Source: an uncultured Bacteroides sp.
Lineage (GTDB): Bacteria; Bacteroidota; Bacteroidia; Bacteroidales; Bacteroidaceae
Assembly (NCBI GenBank): GCA_949300425.1
Contig: CASGED010000015.1
Coordinates: 53,066-117,065, forward strand
Length of the DNA: 64,000 nucleotides
Direction of reading: 5' to 3'
A program made the position numbers and the translations under genes. Within the stretch, counting starts at the first letter, position 1. Each line of letters opens with the position of its first letter. Under the pieces are notes generated by a model that searched no databases, was not told the DNA's origin, and saw only the letters and a program-made list of their open reading frames with translations. Shown here piece after piece: positions 54,213 to 63,635 of the stretch.

Positions 54213-55565
54213 ATGGGAGACCCTAAAGCATTTTTAACCATACATCGAAAGGAAGCGGGATACCGTCCCGTGCACGACCGGATTCATGATTTCGGCGAAG
54301 TGGAACAGACTCTTAACTCCGGCGACCGCCGCCAGCAGGCGTCGCGCTGCATGGACTGCGGCGTGCCCTTCTGCCACTGGGCGTGCCCGCTGGGCAACAA
54401 GCCGCCCGAATGGAACGATGCTTTGTACCGAGGAGACTGGGAACTGGCCTACCGCCTGCTCAACTCCACCAACGACTTCCCAGAGTTTACGGGACGCGTA
54501 TGCCCGGCGCTTTGCGAGAAGGCCTGCGTGCTCAACCTCGTGGAGCACGAGCCTACGACCAACCGCGAGGACGAGGCGGCCATCACGGAGCATGCCTTTG
54601 AGGAGAACTACGTCAGCATACACCATCCCGAACGCAACGGGAAGAAGGTGGCAGTGATAGGCGCCGGACCTGCCGGACTGGTAGCCGCCAACCGTCTGAA
54701 CCTGGCAGGCTACCTGGTGACGGTGTTCGACAAGAACGAGGATGCCGGCGGACTGTTGCGCTACGGCATACCCAACTTCAAGCTGAACAAGGCCGTCATC
54801 GACCGCCGAATGGGCATCCTGCGCGCCGAGGGCATAGAGTTTAAATTCAACCAAGAGATTGACGTGGAGCATCTTCCCGGCGGATTCGACGCCTACGTGA
54901 TAGCCACCGGTACGCCTCAGGCGCGCGACCTCCCTATCCCCGGCCGCGACCTGAAGGGCGTGCACTTCGCCCTCGACATGCTGGCGCAGCAGAACCGCGT
55001 GCTGGCCGGAGCCGAGATAAAACCAGACGAACTGGTCAGCGCCAAGGGGAAGGACGTACTCGTCATCGGCGGCGGCGACACCGGCAGCGACTGCATAGGC
55101 ACGGCTCACCGCCAGGGATGCTGCAGCGTGACGCAGATAGAGATTATGCCCAAGCCGCCCGTAGGCCCCGACGATCCGCAAAACCCGTGGCCGGCATGGC
55201 CGCGGACGCTCAAGACCACATCGAGCCACGAGGAAGGATGCGTGCGCCGATGGAACATAAACACTCTGCGCTTCATCGGCAAGGACGGCAGAGTGGCCGG
55301 CGCCGAGGTACAGGAAGTGGAATGGCAGCCCAATCCTGACGGCGGCCGCCCCGCGATGCGGGCCGTGGGCAAGCCAGAAGTCATCAAGGCCGACCTGGTG
55401 TTGCTGGCCATGGGCTTCCTGAAGCCGCAGTTGCCGCAGTTCGCCCCCAACGTCTTTATTGCAGGCGATGCCGTGAGCGGCGCTTCGTTAGTGGTAAGGG
55501 CCATGGCGAGCGGGCGTGATGCAGCGGAGCGGGTACGCCGGTTCCTCTCGGGCGAGGCGGGCTGA
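54213..55565 (+). CDS. gltD: Glutamate synthase, small subunit
   Basis: 450 residues. N-terminal Fe-S cysteines in RCMDCGVPFCHWACPLGN and CPALCEKACVLN, FAD-binding GAGPAGLVAANRL near residue 148, NADPH-binding GGGDTGSDC near residue 287, and a final FAD motif NVFIAGDAVSGASLVV. It passes electrons from NADPH to the GltB flavin and Fe-S centres. It is followed by a bidirectional GC-rich terminator shared with pckA. Confidence 0.96.
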   Translation: MGDPKAFLTIHRKEAGYRPVHDRIHDFGEVEQTLNSGDRRQQASRCMDCGVPFCHWACPLGNKPPEWNDALYRGDWELAYRLLNSTNDFPEFTGRVCPALCEKACVLNLVEHEPTTNREDEAAITEHAFEENYVSIHHPERNGKKVAVIGAGPAGLVAANRLNLAGYLVTVFDKNEDAGGLLRYGIPNFKLNKAVIDRRMGILRAEGIEFKFNQEIDVEHLPGGFDAYVIATGTPQARDLPIPGRDLKGVHFALDMLAQQNRVLAGAEIKPDELVSAKGKDVLVIGGGDTGSDCIGTAHRQGCCSVTQIEIMPKPPVGPDDPQNPWPAWPRTLKTTSSHEEGCVRRWNINTLRFIGKDGRVAGAEVQEVEWQPNPDGGRPAMRAVGKPEVIKADLVLLAMGFLKPQLPQFAPNVFIAGDAVSGASLVVRAMASGRDAAERVRRFLSGEAG

Positions 55566-55575
55566 CAAACAAGAA

Positions 55576-55605
55576 GCGCCCCCCTCCGGGTCGGGAGGGG
55601 GGCGC
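55576..55605. terminator. Bidirectional terminator between gltD and pckA
   Basis: Perfect 12-bp stem GCGCCCCCCTCC (55576-55587) with GGAGGGGGGCGC (55594-55605), 6-nt loop, between convergent genes. It has no long T-run, so function by the hairpin alone is inferred. Confidence 0.7.
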
Positions 55606-55629
55606 GCCTATATCAGCTTCAGTCCAAAA

Positions 55630-57237
55630 TTAGAGCTTCGGGCCTGCAGCAACCAATGCCTTACCTGCATCATTGCCTTCGAACTTAGCGAAGTTCTTGA
55701 TAAAGCGGCCTGCCAAATCTTTGGCTTTCTCTTCCCACTGAGCGGCTTCAGCATACGTGTCACGCGGATCGAGAATCTTCGGATCTACGCCCGGCAATTC
55801 CGTCGGAACAACAAAGTTGAAGTACGGGATGGTCTTCGTCGGAGCCTTGTCGATAGAACCATCGAGGATGGCGTCGATGATACCACGCGTGTCGCGAATA
55901 GAGATACGCTTGCCACTACCGTTCCAACCAGTGTTAACCAAGTAAGCCTTAGCGCCAACTTTGTTCATCTTCTTAACCAACTCTTCTGCATATTTTGTCG
56001 GGTGCAAGCTTAAGAAAGCTGCGCCGAAGCAAGCAGAGAATGTAGGAGTCGGCTCTGTGATACCACGTTCCGTGCCGGCCAGCTTGGCGGTGAAACCAGA
56101 CAAGAAGTAGTATTGAGCTTGTTGGTCATCGAGGATAGACACCGGAGGCAATACACCGAAAGCGTCAGCAGACAGGAAGATTACCTGATGAGCGTGAGGA
56201 CCTTTCGATACCGGCTTAACGATATTATTAATATGGTATATAGGATAAGATACACGAGTGTTCTCTGTTACGCTCTTGTCAGCGAAGTCAATCTTGCCGT
56301 TAGCGTCTACTGTTACGTTCTCCAGCAAAGCGTCACGCTTGATGGCGTTGTAGATATCGGGTTCGCTTTCCTTATCCAAGTTGATAACCTTGGCATAGCA
56401 ACCGCCTTCGTAGTTGAATACGCCCTCATCGTCCCATCCGTGTTCGTCATCACCGATGAGCAGACGTTTCGGATCGGTAGACAAGGTAGTCTTACCAGTA
56501 CCGGACAGGCCGAAGAAGATAGCTGTATCCGTACCTTCCATGTTGGTGTTGGCAGAGCAGTGCATGGAAGCAATGCCGCGCAACGGGTTCAGGTAGTTCA
56601 TGATGGAGAAGATACCTTTCTTCATTTCACCGCCGTACCAAGTGTTCAGGATAACCTGCTCGTTAGTTTTCAGGTTGAATACAGTAGCTGTTTCAGAGTT
56701 CAGACCCAGTTCCTTGTAGTTGTCAACTTTTGCCTTGGCTGCGTTGAACGATACGAAATCTGGTTCACCATAGTTAGCCAGTTCTTCTTCTGTCGGGCGG
56801 ATGAACATGTTCTTAACGAAGTGTGCCTGCCATGCTACTTCCATGATGAAACGTACTTTCAGGCGAGTAGCGGGGTTAGCACCGCAGAACGTATCCATTA
56901 CGAACAGACGTTTGCCGCTCAATTGTTTAACAGCTTTAGCCTTCAAGTCAGCCCAAGCTTCTTCAGAGCAAGGCTTGTTGTCGTTCTTGTATTCGTCAGA
57001 AGTCCACCATACAGTGTCCTTGCTGGCTTCGTTGTATACGAAGAATTTATCTTTATGAGAACGGCCGGTGTAGATACCGGTCATCACGTTCACAGCGCCC
57101 AGTTCAGTTACCTGACCCTTTTCGTAGCCTTCGAGACCGGCTTTGGTCTCTTCCTCGAACAATACTTCGTAAGACGGATTGTGGAGGATTTCCTTCACGT
57201 CTACGATACCATACTTGCTTAAATCTAAATTTGCCAT
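55630..57237 (-). CDS. pckA: Phosphoenolpyruvate carboxykinase (ATP)
   Basis: 535 residues. P-loop [11 protein letters not shown] near residue 243, the metal/kinase-2 segment [28 protein letters not shown], and [20 protein letters not shown]. In gut Bacteroides the enzyme runs in the CO2-fixing direction, PEP to oxaloacetate with ATP gain, feeding malate dehydrogenase (15384) and fumarate respiration. Codon use looks like a highly expressed gene. It has a good promoter 120 nt upstream. Confidence 0.95.
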   Translation of the reverse strand: MANLDLSKYGIVDVKEILHNPSYEVLFEEETKAGLEGYEKGQVTELGAVNVMTGIYTGRSHKDKFFVYNEASKDTVWWTSDEYKNDNKPCSEEAWADLKAKAVKQLSGKRLFVMDTFCGANPATRLKVRFIMEVAWQAHFVKNMFIRPTEEELANYGEPDFVSFNAAKAKVDNYKELGLNSETATVFNLKTNEQVILNTWYGGEMKKGIFSIMNYLNPLRGIASMHCSANTNMEGTDTAIFFGLSGTGKTTLSTDPKRLLIGDDEHGWDDEGVFNYEGGCYAKVINLDKESEPDIYNAIKRDALLENVTVDANGKIDFADKSVTENTRVSYPIYHINNIVKPVSKGPHAHQVIFLSADAFGVLPPVSILDDQQAQYYFLSGFTAKLAGTERGITEPTPTFSACFGAAFLSLHPTKYAEELVKKMNKVGAKAYLVNTGWNGSGKRISIRDTRGIIDAILDGSIDKAPTKTIPYFNFVVPTELPGVDPKILDPRDTYAEAAQWEEKAKDLAGRFIKNFAKFEGNDAGKALVAAGPKL

Positions 57238-57356
57238 TTCTTTTTAAGATTTTAAAATTGGTATTTGGTTTATTATCTTTCTTTTTTACTTTCCTTGCAC
57301 CTTCGGTAAATGACAGTATTTCGGACTATTACCTTACGGTTCTTGTTTTCCGAATG

Positions 57357-57386
57357 CAAAAGTAGTGTTTTTATTCTGAAACAAAA
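57357..57386 (-). promoter_or_regulatory. Promoter of pckA
   Basis: CAAAAGTA (57357-57364) reads TACTTTTG on the - strand, a full TAnnTTTG match; CAAAA at 57382-57386 gives TTTTG as the -33 box. A 120-nt leader is implied. Confidence 0.65.
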
Positions 57387-57483
57387 TGCGATTAGAGAAA
57401 TTTTTCTTTAATTGGGCGCTCTTTTATATATCGGTAACATTATCTGCTAAGTAAATATGGCAATTAAGCAGAGTTGACTCAAA

Positions 57484-59088
57484 CTATCGGTGCAGGTTGG
57501 GATTCAGTATCGCATCCTCATACGGATAGGGAGCATACATCTTGCTGTCATCCCACGAACCGGTGACGGGCACTACCTCCTTGCGGAACACACCGGGGGC
57601 GACTTCTATCTCCGGATTCTCTTTGCGGAATTCGAAATGGTCCTTTAGGCGATACATGCGGAACATGTCGCGGGCACGGGTGGCAAGGCTGGCCCAATAG
57701 TAACCGGCAATCTCCCAACCGTGCTCGTTATAGGCGGCTTCGGCCAGTTCGGAAGGAGTCATGGTGGTGGTGTAGCGATTGGTGGGCTGTCCGTCGGCAC
57801 GGTTGCGCACGCGGTTCAGGGCGTCTACGGCTTTGGCGGTGACTTGTCCGGCACGTCCTGTGGCTTCGGCATACCAACAGTAGACTTGCGAGAGGCGGAT
57901 TATCTGGATGGTCTTCTCACCGGAAGCATTAGGCATGGCGGGGTCAGTATAGTCGAACTCGGTGCCGCGGGTAGCCCCTTCAACGGTTTTCATGAATACG
58001 GGGGCAACAACCTCACGCGAGGGTGGGTCTGTGTCATACCACCAGTCGTGCAACTGACCGTCCGTCAGCAATATCTTGGGGAAGTAAGTAGCTTCCTTAC
58101 GCGGCCCGTCGGGGAAGTCTTTCCAGAACTTAATCTCTCCGTTCGTATCGCCCCATCCGGCTTGCGCCATGTCTTGCAGGAAGTCGGTGAGGGGGAGCGA
58201 CTGGCCCAGTTGGTCACGATTGTAATAGATGCCCAACAGCACTTCGGGATTGTTGTAGTTGTAGGCCCACGAGTGGATGTCGGCGTAGTTGTCCAGCAGG
58301 CGGTAGTAGTACGTGCCGTTGTCCACACCGTCTATCACCTCTTCGGCCTTGTCGGCGGCCTTCTGGTAATACTCCGTACGGTTGAGCGGCCAGCCTGCCA
58401 TGCACAGGTAGACGTAGGCTTCGGTAGCCTTCACTGCACCTTGGCTGACAGCTATGTTAATGCCGTTGCGGGCGTAAGGTTCGCTGTCGTACATCACGGG
58501 GCAGCCCGTCTCGGCTATCTCCAAGTCGGAGAGAATGAGGTCGTAGATGTCTTCCACGCTGGAGAGGGGGGCATTGTAGTCTATCTCCTCTTCCAGCATC
58601 ACGGGGACGGGTCCCCATGTGGTTACCAAGTAGAAGTAGGAGTAGGCGCGCCAATAGTGAGCCTGTCCCAAGGCGGCGTTCAGTTCTTCTTCGGACACAC
58701 CGGGTGTGCGCCCGGCATTGTTGATGATGAAGTTGGCGGCCTTAATCACCTTGAAGCGATGCTCCCACATGGTGCTCATCCACGAGTTGTTGTCCTTCAC
58801 GTCATACTGGTCGTACTCGCGCAGGGGCTGCTTGTTGCTGGCGGGATGGGTGGAGATGTCATCGCCTGCCAGCATGTTGGTACCGATGCAGTTGTTGGCC
58901 GCTTGCGAGGCGGCGATGGTGGAATAGAGGGCGGTGAGCGATGCCTCCAGGTCCTCCTTGCTGCTGAAGAATCCTTCAGTGGTCAGTTGTCCTTTGGGGT
59001 GCTCGGTAAGGAAGTCTTCGCAGGCGGCAAGGGTGGTCAGTGCCAGCCCCGCCGCAATACTATATAATATATGGTATATAATCTTCAT
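57484..59088 (-). CDS. SusD/RagB-family lipoprotein
   Basis: 534 residues, lipobox LAAC after residues 1-22. SusD start EDFLTEHPKGQLTTEGFFSSKEDLEASLTALY, TPR-like YWRAYSYFYLVTTWGPVPV and a degenerate C-terminus (AILNPNLHR) instead of NPGW. It partners the SusC encoded 28 nt upstream. No glycosidase follows; pckA is next, so this is an enzyme-less SusCD pair or the right end of a reduced locus. Confidence 0.92.
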   Translation of the reverse strand: MKIIYHILYSIAAGLALTTLAACEDFLTEHPKGQLTTEGFFSSKEDLEASLTALYSTIAASQAANNCIGTNMLAGDDISTHPASNKQPLREYDQYDVKDNNSWMSTMWEHRFKVIKAANFIINNAGRTPGVSEEELNAALGQAHYWRAYSYFYLVTTWGPVPVMLEEEIDYNAPLSSVEDIYDLILSDLEIAETGCPVMYDSEPYARNGINIAVSQGAVKATEAYVYLCMAGWPLNRTEYYQKAADKAEEVIDGVDNGTYYYRLLDNYADIHSWAYNYNNPEVLLGIYYNRDQLGQSLPLTDFLQDMAQAGWGDTNGEIKFWKDFPDGPRKEATYFPKILLTDGQLHDWWYDTDPPSREVVAPVFMKTVEGATRGTEFDYTDPAMPNASGEKTIQIIRLSQVYCWYAEATGRAGQVTAKAVDALNRVRNRADGQPTNRYTTTMTPSELAEAAYNEHGWEIAGYYWASLATRARDMFRMYRLKDHFEFRKENPEIEVAPGVFRKEVVPVTGSWDDSKMYAPYPYEDAILNPNLHR

Positions 59089-59116
59089 GTTCTTCTTTAT
59101 CTGTATGGTTAATGGT

Positions 59117-62100
59117 TTAGAATGTCAGTTTAGCCCCGAAGGTGACGGTACGCGGCACGGGGTAAGCACCGTAGTCCAGTCCTTCGTAACCGGCATATAC
59201 CTCCGGATCCATGCCTTTGTAGCCGGTCAGCGTGAACACGTCCTGCGCACTGACGGACAGTTCGATGCTGGCGAACTTCGCCACACGGCGCGGGATGCGG
59301 TAGGACAGGCTGATGTTCTTCAGCTTGAGGAATGAGGCATCCTCTAACCAAAAATCGGAGTTGGCGTACACCTTGTTCTCGCCGTTACGCAAGCTGGGAT
59401 AGAGGGCCTGGCTCTTGTCCGTCACGTGGTCCCAGCCCTGGTAGTAAGCATCGCGCAGGGTGACGAACTTGGTGTTGCCCGTCATGGAGGCGATGCGGAA
59501 GCGGCTGATGTTGAGGCGGTCGTAGCCCGTGGCGGCGTTGAAGAAGATGTTCAGCGTCCAGTTGCGCCAGGTGATGTTGTTGTTCCACCCGAAGGTCCAT
59601 TTCGGACTGGCCTGCCCTTTGATGACCAGGTCTTCGGACGTAGGAGTGGTGGTCAGCTCGCCCGCGGCGTTGCGGTAGAGGTTGGCGCCGTTCTCATCGA
59701 AGCCTTCCCACTGGTACACGTAGAAGGAACCCATCGGATAGCCGGGCTTCATGATTTGCAGCGCACCGCCCAAGTCGCTGTAGTTGGCGGTGAGCACAAA
59801 GTCATTGCCGGCCAGGTCGCGCACGGTGTTCTTCACGTAGGAGGCGTTGAAGGTGGTCTCCCATGTCACGCTGCCCTTCACGGGGAAGGCATTGACGGAG
59901 AACTCCACGCCCGTGTTGTCCAGTTCGCCTTGGTTCACCCAGTAGGTGCCGCCTCCGTTGTAGCGGGGCACTTGCTTCTGGAAGAGCAGGTCCTTAGTAT
60001 GCTTCTTGAACCAGTCGAAGGTGAAGTCCACCTCACCGATACTGAGATCCACACCCACGTCATACTGGCAGGTCTTCTCCCACGTCAGATCGGGCGTGGC
60101 AAACTGGTTGCCCCAATAGCCCGTCAAGGCCGTGGACGCGCCCCAACCGTAGCTGGCACCGGAGAGCATCCCCAAGGTAGAATAAGCCCCGATGTCCTGA
60201 TTACCCGTCACACCGAAGCTGCCACGTAACTTTAGTTGGGTCAACACACGCTGCCGCTGCATGAAAGGTTCCTTCGCCACGTCCCAAGCCACGGCGGCGG
60301 AAGGGAAGTAGCCCCAGCGGTTGCTGCCCTGGAACTTCGACGACCCGTCGGCACGCACGGCGGCGGTGAGGAAGTAACGCTTCTTGTAGTCGTAGTTGGC
60401 GCGGACGATGCCGGAGACGAGCGACGCCTCGCTGTAGGAGTTGGACGCGTTGCGGATGGCAGCGTTGCCCAAGTTCCAGTAGCCCACGCTCTCGTTGTTG
60501 AGGTTGGAGCCGCTGCCCGTCAGTCCGGTGTCCTTGGTCTGGCTCAGTTCCCATACGCCCATCAGCGACACGGTGTGCGCCTTGTTGAAGGTCTTCTGCC
60601 ACGTCAGGTTGTTGGTGTTCTGCCAATAGTTGTGCATCGAACTGCTGTTGCTCGCGCTGTTGATGGCGCCGGGGGCAACGAGCTTCGAGGCGAACGAATA
60701 CGACGGGCTGTGCAGGTAGTCGTACCCGCCTTGCACGCTCAGCGTCAGCCCGTCGATAATCTTGAATAGAAAGGTTACGTTCGCGTTTAGGTTATAGTTG
60801 TAGGAGTCACTGTTGTTCACCACCATCTCGCCATAGGGGTTGGAGGCGTTGGCCACGTTGTAGGGGTCGCGGTTGTAGATGCCTGTCTCAGGGTCTACCA
60901 TCTCCATGGTGGGCGAGAAGGAGATGACGTTGCTCCAGTTGGGCGCGCCGTTGTGCTGGTGGATGCGGCTGCCGTTCAGCTTGGTGCTGATAGTGAGCCA
61001 GGGCTTGACGTCGGCATCCACGTTGACGCGCAGGCCGTAGGTCTGCCGCTTCGAGCGGATGGTGATGGCCTCTTGGTCGAGCACGTTGCCGGAGACAAGG
61101 TATTTCACCTTCTCCGACCCTCCGGTGATGCTCAGCCGATAGTCCTGCGTCAGGGCGGTCTGCGTCATGAGGTCCACCCAGTCGATGCCCTTCGCCCCCG
61201 TGCGGTAGGCCTCTAAGTCGGCGTCGGAGATGATGCTGGAGCCGCGCAGCTCGTTCAGTGCCGTGCCATACTCGTAGGCGTTCATCAGTTCGTACTGCTT
61301 GCGCAGGGTGGAGATGCTGACATTGGCATCCAACGACACGCGGGCACGTCCCTCCGTACCGCCCTTGGTGGTGATGAGGATAACGCCGTTGGCTCCGCGC
61401 GAACCGTAGATGGCGGTGGACGAGGCGTCCTTCAGCACTTCCATCGACTGGATGTCGTTGGGGTTCAGTCCGCCCAATCCGCTGGGCGATATCATGCCGT
61501 CGATGACGTACAGCGGGTCGCTGCTCTTATTAATGGAAGTGGTACCGCGCACACGGACCTTCATCCCCGCACCGGGCAATCCGCTGGAGGCGGTCACTTC
61601 CACGCCCGCGGCACGTCCCTGGAGCACGTCCTCCACGCGGCGCACGGGCTGGTTCTTGAACTGGCGGGTGTTGACGCCGGCGACGGACCCCGTCAGGTCG
61701 CTCTTCTTCACCGTGCCGTAGCCGATGACCACTACCTCTTCCAGCAACTGGTTGTCCTCCTTCAGCACTACGGGATAGTTGCTCATGCGGCGGTGTACGC
61801 GGATGGTCTGCGTGTGGTAGCCGATGAAGGACACTTCGATGTACGACCGTGGCGGCACCTCCAACGTGAAGCGTCCGTCCACGTCGCTCGTGGTGCCAAT
61901 CTCCGGCTGTCCCTTCACGATGATGGTGGCGCCGATGATGCTCTCGCCCTGTTCGTCGGACACGATGCCCCGGATGCGCAGGTTGCCGTTGGGCAGCACT
62001 TCGTCCGCGTCGTCTGTCCCTGCGCCGGGGACGGGCTGTGTCTTCACCGGGTCGTCCGGCATGGGACCCGCCTCCTGCTGGGCCATGAGGCTACCGGGCA

Positions 62101-62161
62101 ACAATAGTGCGGCGACCAGAGCCAGCAGCCGCACACGTGATTTCATTGTTCTACTCTTCAT
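59117..62161 (-). CDS. SusC-family TonB-dependent receptor
   Basis: 1014 residues from the ATG at 62161 (an ATG at 62146 is also possible); the frame is open further upstream but a signal peptide (LLALVAALLLPGSLMAQQ) fixes the start here. CarboxypepD_reg-like domain (IRGIVSDEQGESIIGATIIVKG), TonB-box region EEVVVIGYGTVKKSDLTGSV, plug (DPLYVIDGMISPSG, LKDASSTAIYGSRGANGVILITTKGG) and a barrel ending TFGAKLTF. It is markedly GC-rich compared with the SusC genes of the GH10 locus. First gene of a two-gene operon with susD; substrate unknown. Confidence 0.93.
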   Translation of the reverse strand: MKSRTMKSRVRLLALVAALLLPGSLMAQQEAGPMPDDPVKTQPVPGAGTDDADEVLPNGNLRIRGIVSDEQGESIIGATIIVKGQPEIGTTSDVDGRFTLEVPPRSYIEVSFIGYHTQTIRVHRRMSNYPVVLKEDNQLLEEVVVIGYGTVKKSDLTGSVAGVNTRQFKNQPVRRVEDVLQGRAAGVEVTASSGLPGAGMKVRVRGTTSINKSSDPLYVIDGMISPSGLGGLNPNDIQSMEVLKDASSTAIYGSRGANGVILITTKGGTEGRARVSLDANVSISTLRKQYELMNAYEYGTALNELRGSSIISDADLEAYRTGAKGIDWVDLMTQTALTQDYRLSITGGSEKVKYLVSGNVLDQEAITIRSKRQTYGLRVNVDADVKPWLTISTKLNGSRIHQHNGAPNWSNVISFSPTMEMVDPETGIYNRDPYNVANASNPYGEMVVNNSDSYNYNLNANVTFLFKIIDGLTLSVQGGYDYLHSPSYSFASKLVAPGAINSASNSSSMHNYWQNTNNLTWQKTFNKAHTVSLMGVWELSQTKDTGLTGSGSNLNNESVGYWNLGNAAIRNASNSYSEASLVSGIVRANYDYKKRYFLTAAVRADGSSKFQGSNRWGYFPSAAVAWDVAKEPFMQRQRVLTQLKLRGSFGVTGNQDIGAYSTLGMLSGASYGWGASTALTGYWGNQFATPDLTWEKTCQYDVGVDLSIGEVDFTFDWFKKHTKDLLFQKQVPRYNGGGTYWVNQGELDNTGVEFSVNAFPVKGSVTWETTFNASYVKNTVRDLAGNDFVLTANYSDLGGALQIMKPGYPMGSFYVYQWEGFDENGANLYRNAAGELTTTPTSEDLVIKGQASPKWTFGWNNNITWRNWTLNIFFNAATGYDRLNISRFRIASMTGNTKFVTLRDAYYQGWDHVTDKSQALYPSLRNGENKVYANSDFWLEDASFLKLKNISLSYRIPRRVAKFASIELSVSAQDVFTLTGYKGMDPEVYAGYEGLDYGAYPVPRTVTFGAKLTF

Positions 62162-62336
62162 TTGCTTCTTCCTATTTCGTATATATTTCGTATATATAAA
62201 ACGAAACGCAAGATGCGTGCCACGGCCATCCTTTATATTTTTGGTGCAGGAAGGGGACGCGGGGTGTGGAAATGGGGAAATATTCCACAAAGTGTTGACA
62301 ACGAAAGGGGACAGCGTAAAAATATCCCCTCCGCAC

Positions 62337-62367
62337 TTGGCATATCCCGCGGAAACACGTATTTTTG
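62337..62367 (+). promoter_or_regulatory. Promoter of the toxin-antitoxin cluster
   Basis: TTG at 62337-62339 and TATTTTTG at 62360-62367, spacing 20, 28 nt before the antitoxin ATG. A second TATTTTTG at 62236-62243 points the same way. Confidence 0.65.
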
Positions 62368-62395
62368 TACTCCGTAACAATAATACATCTTGATT

Positions 62396-62656
62396 ATGAA
62401 TGCAACCCTGTCCGTACAAGAATTGTGGAGCCAGATACGCATGCTCCCCGCCGGCGAGCGTCATTGGCTGGCAAACAAGCTATATGATTATGAGGAAGTG
62501 TATGAGGAGGAGGAAGAACGCCTCACCCCCTACACCATGGAAGAACTGAACGCACGCATCGACCGGTCGCTGGCCGATGCAAAGGCGGGAAGGACATACA
62601 CAAGTGACGAAGTCAGACAGTTCATGGAAGCTAAACACCCTTGGCTATGCGAGTAA
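62396..62656 (+). CDS. Antitoxin of type II TA module 1
   Basis: 86 residues from the ATG at 62396. Acidic, helical, with NATLSVQELWSQIRMLPAGE, the acidic run EEVYEEEEE and a C-terminal TYTSDEVRQFMEAKHPW, typical of RelB/addiction-module antitoxins. The stop overlaps the toxin start by 10 nt (toxin ATG at 62647), so the pair is translationally coupled. The first 135 nt from 62392 are identical to those of the second antitoxin (62976-63110). Confidence 0.78.
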   Translation: MNATLSVQELWSQIRMLPAGERHWLANKLYDYEEVYEEEEERLTPYTMEELNARIDRSLADAKAGRTYTSDEVRQFMEAKHPWLCE

Positions 62657-62958
62657 AGTGGAACAAGGAGGCTTTGGAACAACTTGACTTTGTCGTAACA
62701 TATGTCCGAAGGGAGTTTGGCAACCGGACAGCGCAACGTGTGTATAACCGCATACTCAGCTATGAACCTCTGTTAGCGCAAAATCCTTTCATGGGACCTC
62801 GTGAAGTCCTATTGGCAAACCGTTCCGAAGGCTTTCGCAGCATTGTGGTGCATAAGTACTGCAAATTGGTCTATCATGTTGAAGAGGACACTGTACGCAT
62901 CGCTGACCTCTGGGACACCCGCCGCGAGCCCCACACCCAAGCAGATAACCTGAAATAA
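62647..62958 (+). CDS. RelE/ParE-family toxin of module 1
   Basis: 103 residues from the ATG at 62647. Basic, with RVKWNKEALEQLDFVVTYVRREFG, the conserved EGFRSIVVHKYCKLVYHVEEDTVRIADLWDTRREP strands and the ~100-residue length of the RelE/ParE fold. Depending on subgroup these toxins cut mRNA on ribosomes or inhibit gyrase; which applies cannot be read. It is encoded with its antitoxin and 21 nt before the second module. Confidence 0.8.
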   Translation: MRVKWNKEALEQLDFVVTYVRREFGNRTAQRVYNRILSYEPLLAQNPFMGPREVLLANRSEGFRSIVVHKYCKLVYHVEEDTVRIADLWDTRREPHTQADNLK

Positions 62959-62979
62959 TAATATAAGGAGGAACCGATT

Positions 62980-63240
62980 ATGAATGCAACCCTGTCCGTA
63001 CAAGAATTGTGGAGCCAGATACGCATGCTCCCCGCCGGCGAGCGTCATTGGCTGGCAAACAAGCTATATGATTATGAGGAAGTGTATGAGGAGGAGGAAG
63101 AACGCCTCACGCCTTACACCATGGAAGAACTTCATGCCCGTATTGACCGGTCGCGTGCCAATATCAAGGCAGGCCGCGTCCGTACCACGGAAGAAGTCAG
63201 ACGTATGATAGAAAGTAAACACCCTTGGCTATGCGAGTGA
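62980..63240 (+). CDS. Antitoxin of type II TA module 2
   Basis: 86 residues. Residues 1 to ~51 are identical to antitoxin 1, then the sequence diverges (TYTSDEVRQFMEAKHPWL in module 1, VRTTEEVRRMIESKHPWL here). A ribosome-binding site AAGGAGG lies at 62966-62972. The stop overlaps the toxin-2 start. The conserved part should hold the dimerization/DNA-binding region and the variable part the toxin-binding tail. Confidence 0.78.
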   Translation: MNATLSVQELWSQIRMLPAGERHWLANKLYDYEEVYEEEEERLTPYTMEELHARIDRSRANIKAGRVRTTEEVRRMIESKHPWLCE

Positions 63241-63542
63241 TATGGGACGATGATGCAAGCGAAAAGCTTGTCAATGCGCTGGAATATGGTCGCTACACAT
63301 TTGGTGAACGCATAATGAAGAAATTCTATACCCGTATATTAGATTACGAGAAGCTTTTGCAAAGCAATCCCGGAATGGGGAAGAAGGAACCGCTTCTCGA
63401 AAAAGAACCGGAAGGCTATCGCAGCCTTGTCGTGCATCCTAACTACAAGCTGGTGTACTACGTAGACGGTGACACCATCTATATTGTAGACCTCTGGGAC
63501 ACCCGCCGCGAGCCCGCCACCCAGTCCTCCGCCACAAAATAG
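63231..63542 (+). CDS. RelE/ParE-family toxin of module 2
   Basis: 103 residues from the ATG at 63231. Same fold and end as toxin 1 (EGYRSLVVHPNYKLVYYVDGDTIYIVDLWDTRREP) but clearly divergent elsewhere (RVIWDDDASEKLVNALEYGRYTFG). It overlaps the antitoxin stop by 10 nt. Together with module 1 it forms a tandem duplication transcribed from one promoter. Confidence 0.8.
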   Translation: MRVIWDDDASEKLVNALEYGRYTFGERIMKKFYTRILDYEKLLQSNPGMGKKEPLLEKEPEGYRSLVVHPNYKLVYYVDGDTIYIVDLWDTRREPATQSSATK

Positions 63543-63562
63543 AAAAAAATATCCCCCACCCC

Positions 63563-63593
63563 TTGCCTATGTCAAGAAAACCGCTTACCTTTG
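63563..63593 (+). promoter_or_regulatory. Promoter of the fimbrillin-like gene
   Basis: TTG at 63563-63565 and TACCTTTG at 63586-63593 with 20-nt spacing, 43 nt before the ATG at 63636. Confidence 0.7.
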
Positions 63594-63635
63594 GCGCGAT
63601 ACACTGAATTATTCATCTATAAATACTTTACTCCT

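Noticed and set aside
57721-59067. 448-codon open frame antisense to susD
   Set aside because: Shadow of a GC-rich susD with a clear lipobox; the antisense product is low-complexity Val/Gly-rich.
62809-63048. 79-codon open frame antisense to the TA modules, and the long upstream extension of the SusC frame
   Set aside because: Both are antisense to the duplicated antitoxin 5' halves, which have proper starts, ribosome-binding sites and overlaps; the SusC start is fixed by its signal peptide at 62161.
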